NCBI RefSeq assembly: GCF_020381325.1
Contig: NZ_JAGSPI010000009.1
Location: forward strand, 62,001-126,000
Direction of reading: 5' to 3'
Origin: Providencia vermicola
Lineage (GTDB): Bacteria > Pseudomonadota > Gammaproteobacteria > Enterobacterales > Enterobacteriaceae
DNA: 64,000 nt
Below the pieces are notes generated by a model, which saw only the letters and a list, made by a program, of their open reading frames with translations, was not told where the DNA came from and ran no database searches. Numbering within the stretch: position 1 is the stretch's first letter; each line of letters begins with the position of its first letter. Below are positions 17,051 to 27,914 of this stretch, in pieces. The translations under genes and the position numbers were made by a program.

Positions 17051-18436
17051 TTAGTTATTGGGTAAAAAAAGAGTAAATTGTGTTGAGTATTCATCAGATG
17101 CTACGTTAATAGTTCCTTTATGGGTCAATATAATGGACTTCACAATGGCGAGGCCGATACCACTTCCTTCATTTTTTCGCTGGCGTGATTTATCGACGCG
17201 GTAAAAACGGTCAAATAACTTTGGTAAATGTTCATCTGGTATTTTTTTTCCGGGGTTACTGACAATAATTTTAATGCCATTTTGGACATTTGCTAGGTTT
17301 ATACTGACAGCGTTACCTTTAGGTGTATAGCGAATTGCATTAGAAATTAAGTTTGTTAGTGCCCTTCTTAGCATGTCTTTATCAGCTAAAATAATGTTAG
17401 CTTCACCAGTCATTGTAAGTTGAATTTCATTGTCTTCAGCTAAGAATTCAAAATAATCGAAAATAAGTGTAATTTCGGATTGGACATCCACTTGCGTTTT
17501 TTCTGGAATAAGTCGGTTATCATCGGCTTGAGCAAGAAATAACATGTCTGAAATCATTCGTGAAAGTCGGTTATATTCTTCTAGGTTTGAATAAAGGACT
17601 TCAACAAGCTCCTCTTTTGTCCGATTTTTATTTAGCGAAATTTGAGTTTCTGTCATTAAGTTTGTAATCGGCGTTCTCATCTCGTGAGCGATATCGGCAG
17701 AAAAATTAGTCTGCCGAACAAAAACATCCTCAATTTTTACTATCATTTGGTTAAATGATTCAGTGAGCTGCTTTAATTCTTTTGGTACGGATGTGGGGTC
17801 TAACCGAATGCTCAAATTTTCCGACGTGACATTTTTAATTTCGTCACTGACTTCTTTAAGGGGCTTAAGCCCTTTAATGACTAAAAAATAGACAATAATA
17901 ATTGTTAGTAAACAGAGTAAAACAGCACTAATAATTAAGTTATTGATTAAGGAGCTCAGGTAATCATGATGAAAGTTAAGAGAAAGTGCGGTGACTAATC
18001 GATATTTTTTTGTGTCATCCGGCACGCTAACCTGAATATGGCTTTCTGCAATACGGTAATTTTCAAGATATTGGTCGTGATTATCTTTTTCAACATTATA
18101 GTTTTTTAATGCTTCAATAATATCTTTATTCGTATTGGGGGAAATTAACGTATTACCCTGATTATCTGAAAGGTAAACAGCAATATCTTGGTGCTCATTT
18201 AAAATGGTTTTTATACGCGAAAATTGTTCATTTTGTGAATCTGAGTTTTCACTTAATAAACTACTAATGGTTAAATTTATTTGGCTTAAGGTGTATTCGT
18301 CCTGTTGCTTAAAATGTAACACAACGGAGTTGATCATGATCCAACTAAATAATAATAAAGCCAGTGAGAGCGTTGCACCGATCAAAACGACGAGTCGAGT
18401 TAAGATAGAAACAGGCGCATTAAATAATTTAATCAT
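17051..18436 (-). CDS. cusS: heavy-metal sensor histidine kinase (CusS type)
   Basis: An inner-membrane sensor of 461 residues that should detect periplasmic Cu(I)/Ag(I) and phosphorylate CusR. A transmembrane helix at about 12-35 is followed by a periplasmic sensor domain of some 130 residues and a second helix at about 170-190 ([21 protein letters not shown] region). A HAMP segment and the kinase core come next. The phosphorylated histidine is in [16 protein letters not shown]; the N box is [15 protein letters not shown] and the G box [13 protein letters not shown]. It overlaps the end of cusR by 8 bases, indicating coupled translation. Metal specificity is inferred from the operator and the neighbouring cusCFBA. 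Confidence 0.9.
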   Translation of the reverse strand: MIKLFNAPVSILTRLVVLIGATLSLALLLFSWIMINSVVLHFKQQDEYTLSQINLTISSLLSENSDSQNEQFSRIKTILNEHQDIAVYLSDNQGNTLISPNTNKDIIEALKNYNVEKDNHDQYLENYRIAESHIQVSVPDDTKKYRLVTALSLNFHHDYLSSLINNLIISAVLLCLLTIIIVYFLVIKGLKPLKEVSDEIKNVTSENLSIRLDPTSVPKELKQLTESFNQMIVKIEDVFVRQTNFSADIAHEMRTPITNLMTETQISLNKNRTKEELVEVLYSNLEEYNRLSRMISDMLFLAQADDNRLIPEKTQVDVQSEITLIFDYFEFLAEDNEIQLTMTGEANIILADKDMLRRALTNLISNAIRYTPKGNAVSINLANVQNGIKIIVSNPGKKIPDEHLPKLFDRFYRVDKSRQRKNEGSGIGLAIVKSIILTHKGTINVASDEYSTQFTLFLPNN

Positions 18437-19118
18437 TTTCTGGGATCTCTAATAAATATCCCATTCCTCTGATGGTATGGATCAATTTGGGCTCGTAATT
18501 GAGATCTATTTTTGATCTTAAACGCTTAATCGCCACATCAATGACATTGGTATCACTGTCAAAATTCATGTCCCACACTTTTGAGGCAATCAAAGAGCGA
18601 GATAAAACCTCACCTTGGTGTAAAACAAAAAATTCAAGTAGCGCGAATTCTTTACTGGTTAAATTGATTTTATCGTTGGCACGGGTAACGCGTCGTTTTA
18701 TTAAATCGACATGAAGGTCTGCAATATGAAATTGAGTTTTTTGGATATTATTATTGCCACGGCGCAGTAATGTTCGAACACGTGCCAGTAATTCAGAAAA
18801 ATCGAAAGGTTTGATTAAATAATCATCGGCTCCCAATTCGAGCCCTTTTACTCGATGCTCAACATTACCTAATGCTGTTAGCATTAATATGGGCGTATTT
18901 TTTCCCATCGCTCGCAAGTTTTTGGCAATTTCCCAACCATTAATATCGGGTAGCATCACATCAAGAATAATTAAATCATACGCTTCGGTTGTCGCCATAT
19001 GCAGGCCTGTGATCCCATTCTCTATTGCATCAACCACAAAGCCAGATTCTGTTAATCCTTTGGATAAATATTCTCTAGTTTTATGTTCATCTTCCACAAT
19101 AAGTAATTTCACAGTCAC
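18429..19118 (-). CDS. cusR: copper/silver response regulator (CusR type)
   Basis: An OmpR/PhoB-family response regulator of 229 residues. The receiver domain has the acidic site [11 protein letters not shown], the phospho-acceptor aspartate in [16 protein letters not shown] and the lysine in [14 protein letters not shown]. The C-terminal winged helix carries [32 protein letters not shown] and IRGMGYLLE. It is transcribed away from cusC, and the 22-base palindrome between them matches the CusR operator. It should therefore activate cusCFBA, probably its own operon, and the repeat-protein gene to the left. Confidence 0.92.
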   Translation of the reverse strand: MTVKLLIVEDEHKTREYLSKGLTESGFVVDAIENGITGLHMATTEAYDLIILDVMLPDINGWEIAKNLRAMGKNTPILMLTALGNVEHRVKGLELGADDYLIKPFDFSELLARVRTLLRRGNNNIQKTQFHIADLHVDLIKRRVTRANDKINLTSKEFALLEFFVLHQGEVLSRSLIASKVWDMNFDSDTNVIDVAIKRLRSKIDLNYEPKLIHTIRGMGYLLEIPEND

Positions 19119-19171
19119 CTCAACGACAATATTTGTACGACTTCATTCTAAGCATTGAAATCCACAAATGT

Positions 19172-19193
19172 AAAATGACAAATTTGTCATTTT
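19172..19193. promoter_or_regulatory. perfect CusR box between cusR and cusC
   Basis: AAAATGACAA-AT-TTGTCATTTT is a perfect 22-base palindrome and an exact match to the CusR operator defined in E. coli. It lies 54 bases before the cusR start and 73 before cusC, so one site can serve both directions. Confidence 0.93.
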
Positions 19194-19265
19194 CATGTCA
19201 TGAATCTAACAGAGGGTTTTTTTTACGATAACGCTAATTTAAATCACTAGAGGCATGGCTATACC

Positions 19266-20657
19266 ATGTATTTTCTCAAAATATTATTGATAGCGAATGC
19301 CCTGCTTTTAAGTGGCTGTGTTTCATTAGCGCCTGAATACCAACGCCCAAATCTAAATATTCCGAACCAATTAAGCAGCAGTGCACCCACCTCAAGTGAA
19401 GAATCAACATTTTCAGTACCAAGCTGGCAAGCATTTATTCAAGACTCGCAACTGAAAGCAGTTATTCAGCGTGCGCTTGAAAAAAACAGTGATCTTTATT
19501 TAGCGGTATTAGATGTCGAAGAAGCTCGAGCCCGTTTTGGGTTAGCCAGTGCAGAAAGATATCCACAAATTAATGCGTCAATGGGAAGTGAGTATAGCCA
19601 AGGGTTACAGCAAGGCGCTGTATTCGATAAAAAATATAATGCAGGCGTAGATATTCGCTATGAATTGGACTTTTTTGGGCGAATAAAGAACTTAACTGAA
19701 GCGGATAGAGCTAAATTTATTGCCTCAGAAGAGATGCTCAGAGCGACTCAAATTTTAACCATTAAAACAGTTGCAGAAGCGTATTTAGATGTGGCGTATA
19801 ACCAGCAACTCTTATTGATTGCACAAGAGACGAAAACCAGTTACCTCAATAGCCAGTCGATTGTGGCACAAAAAGTGGCAGCGGGAAAAGCGACATTGGC
19901 TGATTTAGAACAAGCGAGAGGGCAAGTCCAGTCAATTGAGATCAATATCGAAAACATTCACCGCGAAATTGCTAGAAATGAAAACTTAGTGAATTTTTTA
20001 ACGAATGACTATATTCAACAAGTCAAAATGCCAGAAGGTGGTTTTGAGCTTAATTACCCGTTGATTACAGCCCCCTCAGTCTTATCGTCTGACATTCTAT
20101 TAAGCCGTCCAGATATTATAGCAGCAGAGCAAAATATTATTTCTGAAAATGCCAATATTGGCGTAGCAAGAGCAGCCTTTTTCCCGTCGATTTCCTTCAA
20201 TACTGGTGTTGCTAATAGTAACGACTCGTTATCTGGCTTATTTGACTCTTCTAATGGTGTTTGGAATTTTATTCCTAAAATCACCTTACCTATTTTTACT
20301 GGGGGAACAAATAGCCGAAATCTAGAGCTCGCAAATATTCGTAAAAATAAAGCGATAGTGAACTACGAAAAAAGTATTCAAGTAGCATTTCGTGAAGTGA
20401 AAGATGCGTTTGTTATTAAGTCGAGTTTGGAGAGGCAATTAAGTGAACAGGTACTGTACGTCAATACATTGCAGAGTGTCTTAACACAGAAACAATCAAG
20501 TTACCGCTATGGGGGTGCCACCAGCTACCTTGATGTACTTGAAGCACAGAGAAGCTTATTTACTGAGCAGCAAAATTTACTGAAGTTAAAAATCGAACAG
20601 CAGAAGAATGAGGTGACTTTGTTCTCTGCACTAGGTGGTGGGTTTATTAAATCATAA
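19266..20657 (+). CDS. cusC: Cu(I)/Ag(I) efflux outer-membrane channel CusC
   Basis: A TolC-like outer-membrane factor of 463 residues. The N-terminus is a lipoprotein signal with lipobox LLLSGC, so the mature protein should be acylated at Cys18. Two repeats of the OEP family follow, each with long helices and short strands (SDLYLAVLDVEEARARFGLASAERYPQ and PDIIAAEQNIISENANIGVARAAFFPS). It forms the outer channel of the CusCBA pump. It leads the cusCFBA operon and lies behind a perfect CusR box. Confidence 0.92.
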   Translation: MYFLKILLIANALLLSGCVSLAPEYQRPNLNIPNQLSSSAPTSSEESTFSVPSWQAFIQDSQLKAVIQRALEKNSDLYLAVLDVEEARARFGLASAERYPQINASMGSEYSQGLQQGAVFDKKYNAGVDIRYELDFFGRIKNLTEADRAKFIASEEMLRATQILTIKTVAEAYLDVAYNQQLLLIAQETKTSYLNSQSIVAQKVAAGKATLADLEQARGQVQSIEINIENIHREIARNENLVNFLTNDYIQQVKMPEGGFELNYPLITAPSVLSSDILLSRPDIIAAEQNIISENANIGVARAAFFPSISFNTGVANSNDSLSGLFDSSNGVWNFIPKITLPIFTGGTNSRNLELANIRKNKAIVNYEKSIQVAFREVKDAFVIKSSLERQLSEQVLYVNTLQSVLTQKQSSYRYGGATSYLDVLEAQRSLFTEQQNLLKLKIEQQKNEVTLFSALGGGFIKS

Positions 20658-20665
20658 GGATAAGT

Positions 20666-21007
20666 ATGAAAAAGTTAAACGGTATTATTTTTGTCCTTTC
20701 AATCGGCATATTCACTGCGACAGGTTACGCAAATGCAGCGGATCATAATCACTCTGTGTACCCTGAAAAAGTTGCAGAACCTGTTATTAATACGGAGGGG
20801 AAATTAATTTCTATTGATAAAGAAAATAAGAAATTAACGATTAATCACAAAGAGATTGAAAGTATTGGTTGGCCACCAATGACGATGCGCTTCACTTATG
20901 AAGATGAAAATATGATTAAAGGCTTACAAGACAATGACGAATTAAAATTTTCCTTTGAGCAAAAAGGCAATCTTTCAATATTGAAATCCGTCGAAAAAAT
21001 AAACTAA
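20666..21007 (+). CDS. cusF: periplasmic Cu(I)/Ag(I) chaperone CusF
   Basis: A 113-residue exported metallochaperone that hands Cu(I)/Ag(I) to CusB. A signal peptide (about 1-25) is followed by a small OB-fold. The metal site is complete: H61, W69, M72 and M74 in INHKEIESIGWPPMTM reproduce the spacing of H36, W44, M47 and M49 in E. coli CusF. The tryptophan caps the metal by a cation-pi contact. It is translated 8 bases after cusC. Confidence 0.95.
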   Translation: MKKLNGIIFVLSIGIFTATGYANAADHNHSVYPEKVAEPVINTEGKLISIDKENKKLTINHKEIESIGWPPMTMRFTYEDENMIKGLQDNDELKFSFEQKGNLSILKSVEKIN

Positions 21008-21024
21008 TTAGATAGAGAGATGTT

Positions 21025-22293
21025 ATGTCATTAGTTAACCTCACTAAATTGCTGTTGGTTATTATTGTATCGAGCGTTATTTCAATCTTGTTTTATCGCT
21101 ATTTTTTTGTTGAAGAAAATAATAGTCAACTGATGGAAAAACAAGAACGAACGGTATTGTATTGGTATGACCCTATGTATCCAAATACCAAGTTTGATCA
21201 ACCAGGTAAGTCGCCATTTATGGACATGGATCTTGTGCCTAAATATGCCGATGAAAACCAAGGATCAGCAAAGAGTAAAGGAGTCACTATTAACCCAACT
21301 CAAACCCAAAATTTAGGGCTAAAAACGGTTGAGGTAAAATGGGGGCAACTAAGCTATGACCTAACATTTCCTGCCGAAATTACGTTTAATGATCACCAAT
21401 TTGCGATTATACAAGCAAGGGAAAGCGGCTTTGTGGAAAAAGTATATCCATTTACCGTTGGTGAACGAATTCAAAAAGGCGTTCCAATTGCTGATCTAAC
21501 GATCCCTGCGTGGGTTGAAGCGCAAAGTGAATATTTAGCGTTAAAACAAATGGGTGCTAACCAATCTGATCTTAATAGCGTGATCGAGCGCCTACGATTA
21601 AATGGAATGCCTGAAGGATCGCTCTCCCAATTTATTAAAACGGGAAAAGTGCAAACACGCTTTACCATTCAAGCGCCGATATCCGGTGTTATTACTGCAT
21701 TAAATCTACGTTTAGGAATGAATATTTCTAAAGAAGTGATTATCGCCCAAATACAGGGAACTAACCCTCTGTGGGTGAATGCATCCGTCTCCCAATTAGC
21801 GGCGGAATTACTGACTAAACAAGCGCAGTTTTCTGTTTCTATTCCCGCTTATTCAACTCAGCAATTTATAGTGAAAAACTGGTTAATATTACCAAGTGCG
21901 GATCAAACAAGTCGCACCATCAATATCCGTGCAGAAATTGAAGATAACGCCAATGTATTAAAACCAGGAATGACCGCCTATTTAAATGTATTGGCGAAAG
22001 GCCAAGAAAGTTTATTAGTTCCCTCTCAAGCTATTGTGGATTCAGGGAAAGAACAACACGTTATTGTGGTGGGGGAGCAAGGGGAGTTTATCCCTAAGAA
22101 CGTGCGTATTATGGCCGAATCCCAGCAAACAACGGCTATTTCACAAGGGTTGCAAGTTGGCGAAAAGGTTGTGACGCAAGGTATTTTCCTGATTGATTCA
22201 GAAGCAAGTATTGCGGGTGCATTAGCTCGAATGGAGGCGCTTCCCGTGCAATCCACGTCATTAAATCATTCATCGCATAAATCTAAGGAGTAG
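21025..22293 (+). CDS. cusB: Cu(I)/Ag(I) efflux membrane-fusion protein CusB
   Basis: A periplasmic adaptor of 422 residues linking CusA and CusC. An N-terminal membrane anchor (about 7-27) is followed by a heavy-metal binding segment, YWYDPMYPNTKFDQPGKSPF plus MDMDLVP, which carries the methionines that receive metal from CusF. Next come the barrel-sandwich, the helical hairpin (WVEAQSEYLALKQMGANQ region) and the membrane-proximal domain. It ends four bases before cusA. Confidence 0.93.
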   Translation: MSLVNLTKLLLVIIVSSVISILFYRYFFVEENNSQLMEKQERTVLYWYDPMYPNTKFDQPGKSPFMDMDLVPKYADENQGSAKSKGVTINPTQTQNLGLKTVEVKWGQLSYDLTFPAEITFNDHQFAIIQARESGFVEKVYPFTVGERIQKGVPIADLTIPAWVEAQSEYLALKQMGANQSDLNSVIERLRLNGMPEGSLSQFIKTGKVQTRFTIQAPISGVITALNLRLGMNISKEVIIAQIQGTNPLWVNASVSQLAAELLTKQAQFSVSIPAYSTQQFIVKNWLILPSADQTSRTINIRAEIEDNANVLKPGMTAYLNVLAKGQESLLVPSQAIVDSGKEQHVIVVGEQGEFIPKNVRIMAESQQTTAISQGLQVGEKVVTQGIFLIDSEASIAGALARMEALPVQSTSLNHSSHKSKE

Positions 22294-22296
22294 ACT

Positions 22297-25200
22297 ATGT
22301 TGGAATGGGTTATAAGACGCTCGGTTGCGAATCGCTTTTTAGTCTTAATGGGGGTGGTATTTTTAGTCATAGCAGGAATATGGAGTATTCGTAGTACGCC
22401 AGTGGATGCACTGCCTGACTTATCTGATGTGCAGGTGATCATCAAAACCACTTATCCAGGACAAGCTCCCCAACTGGTTGAAAACCAAGTTACTTACCCA
22501 ATTACGACCACAATGTTATCCGTGCCAGGGGCGAAAACAGTTCGCGGCTTTTCTGCCTTCGGTGATTCTTATGTGTATGTGATTTTTGAGGATAATACGG
22601 ATTTATATTGGGCTCGTTCACGGGTTTTGGAATATTTAAACCAAGTTCAGGCAAAACTGCCAAAAGGTGCAGTCGCCTCAATTGGCCCGGATGCAACAGG
22701 TGTAGGTTGGGTGTTTGAATATGCCTTGGTTGATAAAAACGGTAAACATAACTTAGCTGAGTTACGATCGCTGCAAGATTGGTTTTTGAAATATGAATTA
22801 AAAGCGCTGCCAAATGTTTCTGAAGTTGCAACAGTTGGTGGTGTAGTGAAGTCTTATCAAATTATTGTTGACCCACTTAAATTAACGCAGTTTTCAGTGA
22901 CGTTACCTGAAATAAAACAAGCCGTTGAAATGGCGAATCAAGAGGCTGGTGGGTCTTCCATCGAAATTGCTGAAGCTGAGTTTATGGTTAGAGCCAATGG
23001 TTATCTGCAATCTATGGATGACTTTAATAAAATCTACCTGAAAATGGCAGAAAATAACGTCCCAATCTACCTGAAAGATGTTGCTCGTATTCAAGAAGGC
23101 CCAGAAATGCGCCGTGGTGTTGCTGAGCTTAACGGGGAAGGTGAAGTTGTCGGTGGGATCATTTTATTACGTTCAGGTGAAAATGCGCGAAATGTTATTA
23201 ATGATGTAAAACAAAAGCTTGAAGATTTAAGTGCGAGTTTGCCTGACGGTATTGAAATCATCACAACCTATGATAGAAGCATTCTGATTGATAATGCGAT
23301 TGATAACCTCAGCGATAAATTGTTAGAAGAGTTTATTGTTGTTGCTTTAGTTTGTGCAGTTTTCTTATGGCATTTCCGCTCTGCTTTAGTCGCGATTATT
23401 TCTTTACCTCTAGGGCTATTTATTGCGTTTATTGTTATGCGTTACCAAGGAATAAATGCAAACATTATGTCGCTTGGGGGAATTGCGATTGCGATTGGCG
23501 CAATGGTTGATGCGGCTATTGTGATGATTGAAAATGCCCACAAGAAATTAGAAAAATGGCAACATCAACATGAAGGGCAAGTTCTTGATAATACACAGCG
23601 TTGGAAATTAATTACTGACTCAGCAGTTGAAGTCGGGCCTGCATTATTTATCAGCTTACTTATTATCACGTTGTCTTTTATTCCCATCTTTACGTTGGAA
23701 GGCCAAGAAGGGCGTTTATTTGGCCCTCTGGCCTTTACCAAAACCTATGCGATGGCTGGGGCTGCTGCACTAGCATTAATCGTAATTCCGATATTAATGG
23801 GGTATTGGATCCGCGGTAATATCCCAAATGAAAATAAAAACCCACTAAACCGCTGGCTAATTGCAATATATAGCCCAATGTTATTAAAAGTGTTGGCATG
23901 GCCGAAAACGACATTGCTGATTGGCATTTTGTCATTGTTTACCGTGATATGGCCATTAAAGCATTTAGGGGGTGAATTTCTCCCGTCAATTAATGAAGGT
24001 GATTTGCTGTATATGCCCTCAACACTACCGGGGGTATCTCCTGCTCAAGCGGCGTTTTTACTACAAAATACCGATAAGCTAATCAAAACTATTCCTGAAG
24101 TTGATACCGTTTTTGGCAAGGTGGGGAAAGCAGAAACCGCTACTGACTCGGCACCGATGGAAATGATCGAAACCACCATTCGTTTAAAGCCACAGTCTGA
24201 GTGGCGTGAAGGGATGACACTGGAAAAAATTATCGATGAGTTAGATGAAACTGTGCGTTTGCCAGGGGTTGCTAATTTATGGGTTCCACCGATTCGTAAT
24301 CGAATCGATATGCTTTCCACAGGGGTTAAAAGCCCGATAGGCATTAAAGTTTCAGGGAAAGACCTCGAAGAAATCGATGCATTTGCACAACAGATTGAAA
24401 AAGTGACGAAAACAGTCCCAGGGGTCGTCTCTGTGTTAGCCGAACGGCTGGTGGGCGGTCGGTATGTTGATGTCAAAATCGATAGGGAAAAAGCCGCTCG
24501 TTTTGGTATGAGTATCAGTGATGTACAGGTTTATATCTCTATGGCGACAGGGGGGGAGATGATAGGAGAAACCGTTGAAGGGATTGAGCGTTACCCCATT
24601 AGCCTAAGGTACCCACAGGATTACCGAAACAGTGTTTCTGCATTGAAACTATTACCGATTTTAACACCAAATAAGCAACAAATCGTTCTCAGTGATGTGG
24701 CTGATGTGGTAGTGCAAATGGGGCCACCGATGCTAAAAACAGAAAATGCACGGCCCACCAGTTGGATTTATATCGATGCGCGGGATAGGGATATGGTCTC
24801 TGTCATTAATGATATCGATATGGCAATAAAAAATAATATTCAAATGAAATCAGGGGTCAGTTACTCCTTCACAGGACAATTTGAATTACTTGAAAGAGCC
24901 AACCAAAAATTAATGTTAATGGTACCTGCTACCATCATGATTATTTTTGTCTTGCTCTATTTAGCCTTCAGGCGCTTTAGTGAGGCTCTGTTGATTTTAT
25001 TAAGTTTGCCTTTTGCATTAGTGGGCGCTATTTGGTTCCTATATGGGATGAATTTTAATTTATCCGTTGCAACAGGGACTGGCTTTATTGCATTAGCTGG
25101 GGTCGCTGCTGAATTTGGTGTGGTGATGTTGATTTATTTAAGGCATGCCATTGAAGATAGAGAAAAACTGCAAGGAATAAACACATTATCCAATCAGGAT

Positions 25201-25434
25201 TTAGATAGTGCGTTATATGAAGGGGCAGTATTGCGTGTCCGACCTAAAGCGATGACAGTTGCTGTTATTTTAGCAGGATTATTGCCAATTTTATTAGGAA
25301 CAGGAGTTGGGTCAGAGGTGATGAGCCGAATTGCTGCCCCAATGATTGGCGGGATGATAACGGCACCATTGTTATCGTTATTTATCATTCCTGCTGCATA
25401 TAAATTAATTTGCCAAATGCGCCATAAAAAATAG
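22297..25434 (+). CDS. cusA: Cu(I)/Ag(I) RND efflux transporter CusA
   Basis: A heavy-metal RND pump of 1045 residues with about 12 transmembrane helices, driven by proton import. The proton-relay aspartate is in the helix [19 protein letters not shown]. The three metal-binding methionines of the periplasmic cleft are present in [22 protein letters not shown] and [14 protein letters not shown]. The N-terminus [17 protein letters not shown] is typical of the CzcA/CusA family. It forms the inner-membrane trimer of the CusCBA complex, and all methionine sites favour Cu/Ag over Zn/Co/Ni. Confidence 0.96.
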   Translation: MLEWVIRRSVANRFLVLMGVVFLVIAGIWSIRSTPVDALPDLSDVQVIIKTTYPGQAPQLVENQVTYPITTTMLSVPGAKTVRGFSAFGDSYVYVIFEDNTDLYWARSRVLEYLNQVQAKLPKGAVASIGPDATGVGWVFEYALVDKNGKHNLAELRSLQDWFLKYELKALPNVSEVATVGGVVKSYQIIVDPLKLTQFSVTLPEIKQAVEMANQEAGGSSIEIAEAEFMVRANGYLQSMDDFNKIYLKMAENNVPIYLKDVARIQEGPEMRRGVAELNGEGEVVGGIILLRSGENARNVINDVKQKLEDLSASLPDGIEIITTYDRSILIDNAIDNLSDKLLEEFIVVALVCAVFLWHFRSALVAIISLPLGLFIAFIVMRYQGINANIMSLGGIAIAIGAMVDAAIVMIENAHKKLEKWQHQHEGQVLDNTQRWKLITDSAVEVGPALFISLLIITLSFIPIFTLEGQEGRLFGPLAFTKTYAMAGAAALALIVIPILMGYWIRGNIPNENKNPLNRWLIAIYSPMLLKVLAWPKTTLLIGILSLFTVIWPLKHLGGEFLPSINEGDLLYMPSTLPGVSPAQAAFLLQNTDKLIKTIPEVDTVFGKVGKAETATDSAPMEMIETTIRLKPQSEWREGMTLEKIIDELDETVRLPGVANLWVPPIRNRIDMLSTGVKSPIGIKVSGKDLEEIDAFAQQIEKVTKTVPGVVSVLAERLVGGRYVDVKIDREKAARFGMSISDVQVYISMATGGEMIGETVEGIERYPISLRYPQDYRNSVSALKLLPILTPNKQQIVLSDVADVVVQMGPPMLKTENARPTSWIYIDARDRDMVSVINDIDMAIKNNIQMKSGVSYSFTGQFELLERANQKLMLMVPATIMIIFVLLYLAFRRFSEALLILLSLPFALVGAIWFLYGMNFNLSVATGTGFIALAGVAAEFGVVMLIYLRHAIEDREKLQGINTLSNQDLDSALYEGAVLRVRPKAMTVAVILAGLLPILLGTGVGSEVMSRIAAPMIGGMITAPLLSLFIIPAAYKLICQMRHKK

Positions 25435-25479
25435 AAATTTTACAGGTATTAATCATTATTATTGATAAGGTAAATAGCA

Positions 25480-25902
25480 ATGAAAAAGATAATTTTAGGT
25501 GGAATGTTTTTACTGTCATTTTCTGCATTTTCTCAAAACCAGAGCGTGCAACTGTATAAAGATGCCAACTGCGGTTGCTGCCAGTTATGGGGAGAAGGCG
25601 TAAAAAAAGCAGGGTATGACGTTGTGGTCAATGAAATTAGTTATGATGAATTGAACAAATTGAATGATGAGCTGAATGTGCCATACAACTTACGCAGCTG
25701 CCATATCGCAAAATACAAAGGTAAAGTGATTGTTGGGCATGTGCCTGTGAGCAGCTTAGACACGATTGATACGTTGCCTACGGATGTGGTTGGAATTTCA
25801 GTACCAGGCATGCCAATTGGCAGCTTAGGTATGGAGCAACCAGATGGGAGAACGCAGCCGTATTCCGTGGTTCAATTTAAAGCCAATGGCGAATACCGTT
25901 AG
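25480..25902 (+). CDS. CopG-family (DUF411) exported metal-binding protein
   Basis: A 140-residue exported protein with a signal peptide (about 1-18) and a DUF411 domain. The metal-binding cysteines are C31, C33 and C34 in KDANCGCCQLWG, and a fourth cysteine is in NLRSCHIAKYKGKVIVGHVP. The end has VPGMPIGSLGMEQPDGRTQPYSV, typical of the family. DUF411 proteins often accompany copper and silver resistance operons as periplasmic copper-binding or redox factors. The gene is 45 bases after cusA and likely the last of the operon; a hairpin follows at 25921-25944. It is unrelated to the plasmid repressor also called CopG. Confidence 0.88.
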   Translation: MKKIILGGMFLLSFSAFSQNQSVQLYKDANCGCCQLWGEGVKKAGYDVVVNEISYDELNKLNDELNVPYNLRSCHIAKYKGKVIVGHVPVSSLDTIDTLPTDVVGISVPGMPIGSLGMEQPDGRTQPYSVVQFKANGEYR

Positions 25903-25920
25903 TTCAGAAAAAACTTCATT

Positions 25921-25944
25921 AAGTTGCAGGGGAACCTGCAACTT
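25921..25944. terminator. hairpin between the cus operon and yghZ
   Basis: AAGTTGCAGG and CCTGCAACTT form a perfect 10-base stem with loop GGAA between two convergent genes. There is no T-run on either side, so termination efficiency is uncertain. Confidence 0.6.
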
Positions 25945-25956
25945 GTGCGAATAGCA

Positions 25957-26946
25957 TTAACTTTCTAATATCAGCTCAATGGATTTCAGCTCTTCTTGGC
26001 TGAAATCGCGGTTTTTTAAGATCCCTATCGCGTCATCAATTTGGCTAATACGGCTTGCCCCAATTAAAACGGAAGTGATCCTATCATGGCGTAATAACCA
26101 CGCTAATGCCATTTGGCTCAGCTTTTGATCGCGTTTTGCCGCAATTTCATTCAATTGTTTAACTTTTGCTAAGATAGCAGAAGTCAGTCGCTCAGGAGGC
26201 AGTGACGGATTACCTGCAGCTCGTGAGTCAGCAGGGATACCATTTAAATAGCGATCCGTTAAGATCCCGCCAGCAAGTGGAGAATATGCGATTGAACCTA
26301 CGCCTTCTTCTTCAAGAACATCAAGCAAACCTTCTTCGGGCGTGCGTTCAAGCATGGAATATTTTGGTTGGTGGATAAGGCAGGGCGTTCCTAATTCAGT
26401 CAGAATGCCAATGGCCTCTTTCGCTAAATCGGCGGGATAGTTTGAAATCCCAACGTACAGTGCTTTTCCTTGGCGAACAATTAAGTCAAGGGCAGCCATA
26501 GTTTCTTCTAATGGCGTATCAGGGTCTGGACGATGGTGGTAAAAAATATCCACATAATCAAGTCCCATACGCTTTAAACTTTGATTAAGACTGGCAACCA
26601 AATATTTTTTGCTTCCCCAATCGCCATAGGGCCCATCCCACATGGTAAACCCCGCTTTTGATGAAATGATCATTTCATCGCGATAAGGTAGAAAATCTCG
26701 ATGTAAGATCTGGCCAAATTTTGTTTCGGCAGATCCTGGTGGAGGGCCATAGTTATTGGCAAGATCAAAATGCGTAATACCAAGGTCAAAAGCATGGCGC
26801 AGCATAGCTTGGCAGTTATCAAACGATTTGTTATCGCCAAAATTATGCCATAAGCCTAAGGAAATCAGTGGTAAACGCAGCCCACTGCGGCCACATAAAC
26901 GGTATTCCATTTCAGTATAGCGCTTTGATGATGCGACATAAGGCAT
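25957..26946 (-). CDS. yghZ: L-glyceraldehyde 3-phosphate reductase (aldo/keto reductase YghZ)
   Basis: A cytoplasmic NADPH-dependent aldo/keto reductase of 329 residues, matching E. coli YghZ, which detoxifies L-glyceraldehyde 3-phosphate and can act on methylglyoxal. Family blocks include MEYRLCGRSGLRLPLISLG, the catalytic tyrosine in THFDLANNYGPPPGSAE, the lysine in IISSKAGF, the histidine in VDIFYHHRPD, and the C-terminal cofactor site VLIGASRISQ. The start ATG has GGAGG upstream. In E. coli the gene is elsewhere, so its place next to yaaA belongs to the accessory block. Confidence 0.88.
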   Translation of the reverse strand: MPYVASSKRYTEMEYRLCGRSGLRLPLISLGLWHNFGDNKSFDNCQAMLRHAFDLGITHFDLANNYGPPPGSAETKFGQILHRDFLPYRDEMIISSKAGFTMWDGPYGDWGSKKYLVASLNQSLKRMGLDYVDIFYHHRPDPDTPLEETMAALDLIVRQGKALYVGISNYPADLAKEAIGILTELGTPCLIHQPKYSMLERTPEEGLLDVLEEEGVGSIAYSPLAGGILTDRYLNGIPADSRAAGNPSLPPERLTSAILAKVKQLNEIAAKRDQKLSQMALAWLLRHDRITSVLIGASRISQIDDAIGILKNRDFSQEELKSIELILES

Positions 26947-27098
26947 ACTTCACCTCCAAAATAGTAAGCAAAAATCACTCTGATATTGTCATAAACCCCA
27001 AATGTGAGCTGAGGAATCAATGCTAATTTAATTTAGTATGGTCGTTTTATCGTGAAATTGTGATGGTGTACGAAGAATTTTAGGATGTATTGAAAGCG

Positions 27099-27127
27099 AC
27101 GGGTACTAATTGTGAGTCAATACCCGT
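27099..27127. terminator. hairpin downstream of yaaA
   Basis: ACGGGTA (27099-27105) pairs with TACCCGT (27121-27127) around a 15-base loop, 11 bases beyond the yaaA stop on the minus strand. No strong T-run follows, so it is only a candidate. Confidence 0.4.
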
Positions 27128-27137
27128 TATTAGAGGA

Positions 27138-27914
27138 TTAGATTTGTTCTGGGCGAGTAAAAATGAGCTCATTACCTTTAGATTGGCTTTCATCAAATTG
27201 ATAACCTTCTAAATTAAAGTCAGGCAATTGCTCGGTTTTTGTCAGTTTATTTTGAATAATAAATCTGCTCATTAAACCGCGTGCTTTCTTTGCATAAAAG
27301 CTGATGACTTTATATTTGCCGTTTTTCTCATCAAGGAAAACAGGCTTAATAATCTGCCCATCTAATTTTTTGGTATTTACAGATTTAAAATATTCATCGG
27401 AAGCAAGGTTAACTAAAACTTTGTCGTTCTGCTGAGCAAGTGCCAGGTTCAATTGTTTGGTAATGATATCGCCCCAGAATTCATAGAGGTTTTTACCACG
27501 GGTATTCTTTAGTGGAATTCCCATTTCAAGGCGATAAGGTTGCATTAAATCTAATGGGCGCAAAATACCATAAAGGCCAGATAAAATACGTAAATGAGAC
27601 TGGGCAAACTCGAAATCTGCTGGAGAAAAAGTCTCTGCTTTCATCCCGGTATAAACATCACCTTTAAACGCTAAAATGGCTTGGCGTGCATTTTCAGGGG
27701 TAAAGTCTGCGTGCCATTCTGCAAAACGAGCGGCGTTGAGGCCTGCCAATTTATCACTAATTTTCATTAAACTGGCGATATCCACAGGGGTTAACTTACG
27801 ACATTCTTTGATGAGTTTTTGCGATTCTGCTAATAACTCAGGTTGCGTAAATTGCACTGTCGCAAGTGGGCTTTCGTAGTCTAATGTTTTTGCAGGTGAA
27901 ATAGTAATAAGCAT
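27138..27914 (-). CDS. yaaA: peroxide stress protein YaaA
   Basis: A 258-residue member of the YaaA/DUF328 family. In E. coli it is induced by OxyR and limits free iron and DNA damage during H2O2 stress. It opens [16 protein letters not shown] and carries the family blocks [22 protein letters not shown] and [12 protein letters not shown], and [14 protein letters not shown] near the end, which include the conserved positively charged cleft. Its position before talB is the same as in E. coli. No OxyR site could be assigned by eye. Confidence 0.95.
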   Translation of the reverse strand: MLITISPAKTLDYESPLATVQFTQPELLAESQKLIKECRKLTPVDIASLMKISDKLAGLNAARFAEWHADFTPENARQAILAFKGDVYTGMKAETFSPADFEFAQSHLRILSGLYGILRPLDLMQPYRLEMGIPLKNTRGKNLYEFWGDIITKQLNLALAQQNDKVLVNLASDEYFKSVNTKKLDGQIIKPVFLDEKNGKYKVISFYAKKARGLMSRFIIQNKLTKTEQLPDFNLEGYQFDESQSKGNELIFTRPEQI

